Source: Ideonella_A sp031398385 (GTDB lineage: Bacteria; Pseudomonadota; Gammaproteobacteria; Burkholderiales; Burkholderiaceae_C). From it: a stretch of 64,000 nucleotides of DNA. Below the pieces are notes generated by a model. That model was not told the origin of the DNA, made no database searches, and saw nothing but the letters and a program-made list of their open reading frames with translations. Position numbers and translations under genes: made by a program. Below, in pieces: positions 60,876 through 64,000 of this stretch; positions within the stretch are counted from its first letter, which is position 1; every line of letters starts with the position of its first letter. The DNA is taken from positions 39,368-103,367 of the forward strand of contig JANNNE010000099.1 of assembly GCA_031398385.1 (NCBI GenBank), read 5' to 3'.

Positions 60876-60974
60876 GACTTGAGAGCAAGGTGTGTGCGCC
60901 GATGCTAGATTGACCCGCCGTGGACGGCTCCGCCGATTGCAAACTGACCCAGCAGGCCCATCCCGCGGAAACGA

Positions 60975-61009
60975 AAAAGCCCCAGGTCGTTGATTTACCT
61001 GGGGCTTTT
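60975..61009. terminator. strong bidirectional Rho-independent terminator
   Basis: A perfect 13-bp stem AAAAGCCCCAGGT/ACCTGGGGCTTTT (60975-60987 with 60997-61009) with a nine-base loop. T-runs follow on the plus strand (TTTT GG TTTTTT) and on the minus strand. No coding sequence is immediately upstream, so it probably ended an element gene or an adjacent RNA now lost. Confidence 0.85.
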
Positions 61010-61264
61010 GGTTTTTTGCGGTCTCTTGTGGAGCTTGTTCTGGTGGCGGTGCAGAGTCTTTATCTCGCACGCAAGCTATTGATTACAAACAGGTCTGGCC
61101 AGTTCGCAATCCTACTGATGCCCCCAAATATGCCCCCAGAAGTGTGCCGCGACACTTGCCGCTCGCATTCATGAAAGGCTCGAACAGCCTCTTGCATTTG
61201 CCAACATTCCTCCAGCAGCTTGGCGAACAGCATCCTGGCAGGAAGCACCCCGTGGCTCTTCTCA
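61010..61264. other. non-coding segment at the left edge of the accessory island
   Basis: No gene found between the terminator and the DUF4238 stop. Two copies of ATGCCCCCA lie 12 bases apart (61118-61126 and 61130-61138), of the type often seen near the start of tyrosine-integrase genes in integrative elements. No integrase ORF is present. Confidence 0.4.
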
Positions 61265-62446
61265 TCATTCGATTGGTACTTCGCCACCAAACCAGATGGT
61301 TTGCAGTTCTTCGCGCGACAGCTTGCCAAACTTGTCCTCCCAAAGCTGTTGATGCTTGCGAAAGGTGTTTCGCTCTTTTTCTCTCAGAGCAAGAACTGCC
61401 GAGTCCTTGGAATTTGGTGGACGCCCATACTCATCGACGGCCAGTGATGCCCCGCTCGTGAACCCCATATAGGTGTCCTCGTAAAAGTGCATCTTTCGTG
61501 GATCAGGCATAAGGAAAAATCGGTCGCCCAGCTTGTTCCACATTGTCCGTTGGAACTGCCGTTCCGGATAAAGCCAATCTTTCTCCGCCGCCGCTACGAA
61601 CCGCTTGGCGCGGCACTTGAGGATGTAGTTGATCGCTTGAACCTCACGTTCGCAAATTTGACGCCCGGTTTGGACAGAGCGAAGGTCGAAGACGGTGTTC
61701 TCATATGCGCGTGCGTTCACCCTTCGCCGGGCGGGATTAGCGTTCGGGTCGCGGACGAAGCCCAGATTGGTCATCACGAGGCAACGGTCGAGGCTGAGCG
61801 GGAAGATCGTATGAGTCCCCACGCATTCGATCGGGGCGTCGAGCGGATATGTGCAGGCTTTTGACAAGGGAAACAGCCCCTTGTTGTAGGTCGCGACTGG
61901 GTGATCGGTGACGATGAACTTGGTGGGGGACTCATCGCAACTCAGAATCTCCCAAACTGCCTCCATCCACATAGTCACGTAGACCTGATGCAACTGCTGC
62001 ATAAAAAGCAGAGCGCGGTGATGCGTGACGCCCCTTGCCACGTGTTTCAAGAAGTCCAGCCCTTTCGGCGTGCGCAATTTCTGCGCGCCAACGAAGTCGA
62101 TGAAATCGTGGAGCGTGTGCTGCTCCGTTTCGGTCCAGTTGTAGTCGCGGAATAGGTCAAGCGCGACCGCGCCGGCGCTGTCGATTCTGCCGAAGAACTT
62201 TTTCTCGATTACATCGGTCGCGTCGGCGCCAAAGAAGACTGTGTACAGATGTTGTTGTGCAAAGCACCCGATTGGCCCCAGAAAGCGCCGTTCGTTTCGG
62301 ACGTGGAAACCGCCGCCGGAATGCTGTACCCGCTCAGGTTGCAGGTCCAGATAGTGGTACTTGCGCTCTTTACAGTTGTCTGCAATGAAGCGTTGTTGAT
62401 ACCACTGGGGCACGTAATGGTTGATCGATGTAAAGTCTTCTGGCAT
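61265..62446 (-). CDS. DUF4238 domain-containing protein
   Basis: A 393-aa protein starting MPEDFTSINHYVPQWYQQRF, the DUF4238 opening (NHYVPQxYxxxF), with conserved histidines in THHRAL and VTDHPVATYN, the latter a typical family motif. The function is unknown; members occur in variable genome regions. Base composition is lower in GC than the flanks. It lies 46 bases downstream of the 451-aa gene, so the two probably form an operon. Confidence 0.82.
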   Translation of the reverse strand: MPEDFTSINHYVPQWYQQRFIADNCKERKYHYLDLQPERVQHSGGGFHVRNERRFLGPIGCFAQQHLYTVFFGADATDVIEKKFFGRIDSAGAVALDLFRDYNWTETEQHTLHDFIDFVGAQKLRTPKGLDFLKHVARGVTHHRALLFMQQLHQVYVTMWMEAVWEILSCDESPTKFIVTDHPVATYNKGLFPLSKACTYPLDAPIECVGTHTIFPLSLDRCLVMTNLGFVRDPNANPARRRVNARAYENTVFDLRSVQTGRQICEREVQAINYILKCRAKRFVAAAEKDWLYPERQFQRTMWNKLGDRFFLMPDPRKMHFYEDTYMGFTSGASLAVDEYGRPPNSKDSAVLALREKERNTFRKHQQLWEDKFGKLSREELQTIWFGGEVPIE

Positions 62447-62492
62447 GGATAGCTTTCACACTGCGATCTGTCCGAGCCGAGGTAACGCCTAT

Positions 62493-63848
62493 CTACCGCT
62501 TACCAGCCTTCCAGAGAAAATAGGCAGGATTCTCCTTTGCCGCCAACTTGTATTCTTCATAAGTCCGATGTCCGCTGAACGCCGCGTAGATTGCACCAAG
62601 CAGGCTAAATCCGGAGGTAGGAACAGCGGCAAGAAGGCTTACGCCTGTGCTTAGGCCGCTCAGTAATGCCTTGCGCTTGAGGCGCCGGATTGCGCTGTCG
62701 ACTTCCGATCTCTGAATCTCTATGAGCTCGTGCATGGCGTTCTCGGTCTTGATTGCTCGCTTGTGCGGGTCATCTTCAAGCCGGATCTCGCGAAATTGCT
62801 TTTCAAGCAGGCGGCGGAACCTTGCGAAGGCCTCAGTATCTGCACGCGCTGCCATCAACCTCTCCATCGTCACGTTCGTGAAGTAGGGCAAATTCAGATT
62901 CAGAAGGGCTTCGGTCGTAGTGCCAACAATGTTCTTGGATGCCAAAGCGCTATTCGTGTTCAGGATCGAGGCTGCGAACGGTGATCGCGTCAAAAGCTGC
63001 GCGCCAAATCGGGCTGACCAACGCACATCCATTTCAAGCGTGGTCAAATGGTTGATCGCCGAGCGATTGATGGACTGCGCTACCCATGCATCAAACTGCG
63101 ACCGTGACGGAGGCTCGGCGGGCATCCGCAACGACGCCCGATATACCCCCTTTGCTTGGTCGACCTCCAGTATCTCCTGCTGCATCAGGTTGTACCCGTA
63201 GGCGTGACCCGTCGTAGCAGCATCGAAGTCGATGTGAATATGCCGACCCACTTCTAGTCCCTTTTGAACAAGTAGCCCGCTTGGGCTCGGCAAGACAGAT
63301 CGCACTTTGGCCGCCGCCTTGTAAATGGACAGAAGGTGCTCAGGCAGTACGTCTTCAAAGCCGTTTTCGGAGGCGTACAACGGCAATTCTTGCGGGGCCT
63401 CGATCGCATGCGAAGTAGGAAAGTATTTGACGAATCCCTGAGCCACCAGCGGACGATTTTCAAGAAGTTGGCGAGCCGCGGAAGCAATCTGTTTTCGATC
63501 CAACCTTTGTGATTCAGGGAAATTGGACACCGACGCGAATGCTGATGTGAACTGTTGCTTCGGTTCCGTCATTTCGAACAGTGGATCGGCGAGAATCACA
63601 GTGTCCAAGTAGAAAGCTGCTTGCTTGAGAAATGCGGAGTCGAGACCGGATCCGCCGTAGATCCGCAGAGAGTCGAGCTCCGGCTCCACCTCCTCCGTGA
63701 GGACAATCCAGTGAGTGAGGCAGTGCTGGCGATACCGGCGGAGTTCGACCTCCAACGCATTGTCAGAAATGCTATCGAATTGAGAGTCAATCAACCCCGG
63801 ATCGAACAGCAAGCTCTCGTTCAAGAAGCTGTAAATGATGGATCCCAT
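62493..63848 (-). CDS. hypothetical protein, 451 aa
   Basis: No family recognised. It is a mostly alpha-helical, acidic/basic protein starting MGSIIYSFLNESLLFDPGL, with a coiled-coil-like region near residues 360-400 (RLLEKQFREIRLEDDPHKR) and a C-terminal hydrophobic hairpin (LLSGLSTGVSLLAAVPTSGFSL then LGAIYAAF) that could insert in membrane. The ATG is 13 bases from an IS5-type end, and an in-frame TAG overlaps the CTAG junction, so the true N-terminus may have been cut by the insertion or the start is native. Codon use is less GC-rich than the core genes. Confidence 0.65.
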   Translation of the reverse strand: MGSIIYSFLNESLLFDPGLIDSQFDSISDNALEVELRRYRQHCLTHWIVLTEEVEPELDSLRIYGGSGLDSAFLKQAAFYLDTVILADPLFEMTEPKQQFTSAFASVSNFPESQRLDRKQIASAARQLLENRPLVAQGFVKYFPTSHAIEAPQELPLYASENGFEDVLPEHLLSIYKAAAKVRSVLPSPSGLLVQKGLEVGRHIHIDFDAATTGHAYGYNLMQQEILEVDQAKGVYRASLRMPAEPPSRSQFDAWVAQSINRSAINHLTTLEMDVRWSARFGAQLLTRSPFAASILNTNSALASKNIVGTTTEALLNLNLPYFTNVTMERLMAARADTEAFARFRRLLEKQFREIRLEDDPHKRAIKTENAMHELIEIQRSEVDSAIRRLKRKALLSGLSTGVSLLAAVPTSGFSLLGAIYAAFSGHRTYEEYKLAAKENPAYFLWKAGKR

Positions 63849-63864
63849 GAAAGAATCGCCCTAG

Positions 63865-64000
63865 GGAAGGTCTGCATAAATCCCGACCGAATGTGCTTGG
63901 TTGAATCGGGGCTGCCTGGGAAAATATCGGACATGAAGCAAGCCGACCTGGGATTGAACCTGACGACGAAACGAACGCGCAAGCGAGAGTTTCTCGACGA
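63865..64000 (+). mobile_element. IS5-family insertion sequence, left end
   Basis: Element left end, beginning at about GGAAGGTCTGCATAAATCC right after CTAG (63861-63864), the kind of tetranucleotide target used by IS5-group elements. The transposase ORF starts 68 bases in. The right end is outside the window. The exact terminal inverted repeat cannot be confirmed without the other end. Confidence 0.65.
63933..64000 (+). CDS. IS5-family transposase, 5' end (partial)
   Basis: The first 22 codons, MKQADLGLNLTTKRTRKREF then LD, match the start of IS5-type DDE transposases (K-R-rich, followed by E/DxMxxVVPW in full genes). The reading frame is open to the window edge. The rest is beyond 64000. 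Confidence 0.78.
   Translation, partial: MKQADLGLNLTTKRTRKREFLD

Overview
The window is high-GC (roughly 65%) proteobacterial chromosome. A Gram-negative outer membrane is shown by heptose/KDO transferases, a MipA/OmpV porin-like protein and a LolA-like protein. The tripartite tricarboxylate (Bug/TctAB) system, a polyhydroxyalkanoate-system protein and the aat-bpt pair would fit a betaproteobacterium (Burkholderiales-like). A complete System I ccm operon, an aryl-polyene (xanthomonadin-like) locus and REP-type palindromes are also common in gammaproteobacteria. I call it a beta/gamma proteobacterium and cannot place it further.

Layout. 1-3 kb: LPS core and sugar-phosphate genes (waaA, waaC, algC) on the minus strand. 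3.2-6.3 kb: alkylation repair (Ada-sensor/AlkA fusion plus Ogt) and an EamA exporter. 6.3-9.6 kb: N-end-rule transferases aat and bpt and an FAD oxidoreductase. 9.6-9.8 kb: an intergenic REP pair plus a 9-bp tandem repeat. 9.9-24.8 kb: an aryl-polyene-type pigment locus in two opposed arms. The plus arm holds a methyltransferase, a halogenase-like flavoenzyme, MipA/OmpV, an acyltransferase and a GT2. The long translationally coupled minus arm holds ACP, membrane protein, AMP ligase, hotdog dehydratase, LpxL-like acyltransferase, LolA, a 52-aa ORF, deacetylase, methyltransferase, KS, KS-like chain-length factor, dehydratase and ketoreductase. 24.9-33 kb: a PAP2 phosphatase and ccmABCDEFGHI. 33-37.5 kb: a hypothetical protein, a TRAP transporter and an SDR. 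37.7-46.6 kb: a dipeptide/oligopeptide ABC transporter split by a response regulator and a hybrid histidine kinase. 46.8-50.1 kb: a Bug receptor convergent with tctBA. 50.4-56.4 kb: small enzymes, a TumE/TumA-like toxin-antitoxin pair, a PHA-system protein, an IS630 fragment, GST and MscL. 56.7-60.6 kb: an operon of mechanosensitive-type membrane protein, sensor kinase and LuxR-type regulator. 60.8-64 kb: an accessory island with a transposase fragment, a strong terminator, a DUF4238 protein, an unknown 451-aa protein and the left end of an IS5-family element.

How the genes work together. In the pigment locus the ligase is expected to load an aryl starter on the ACP. KS and CLF extend it, the reductase and two hotdog dehydratases make the conjugated polyene, and the acyltransferases, GT2 and LolA-like protein attach and move it to the outer membrane. 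The usual MMPL exporter, thioesterase and second ACP were not found, and a flavin-dependent-halogenase-like protein sits next to the cluster. The ccm genes mature c-type cytochromes. The transporters (TRAP, ABC peptide, TTT) point to organic-acid and peptide scavenging. The best places to look for something new are the pigment locus and the IS-bounded two-gene unit at the right end.
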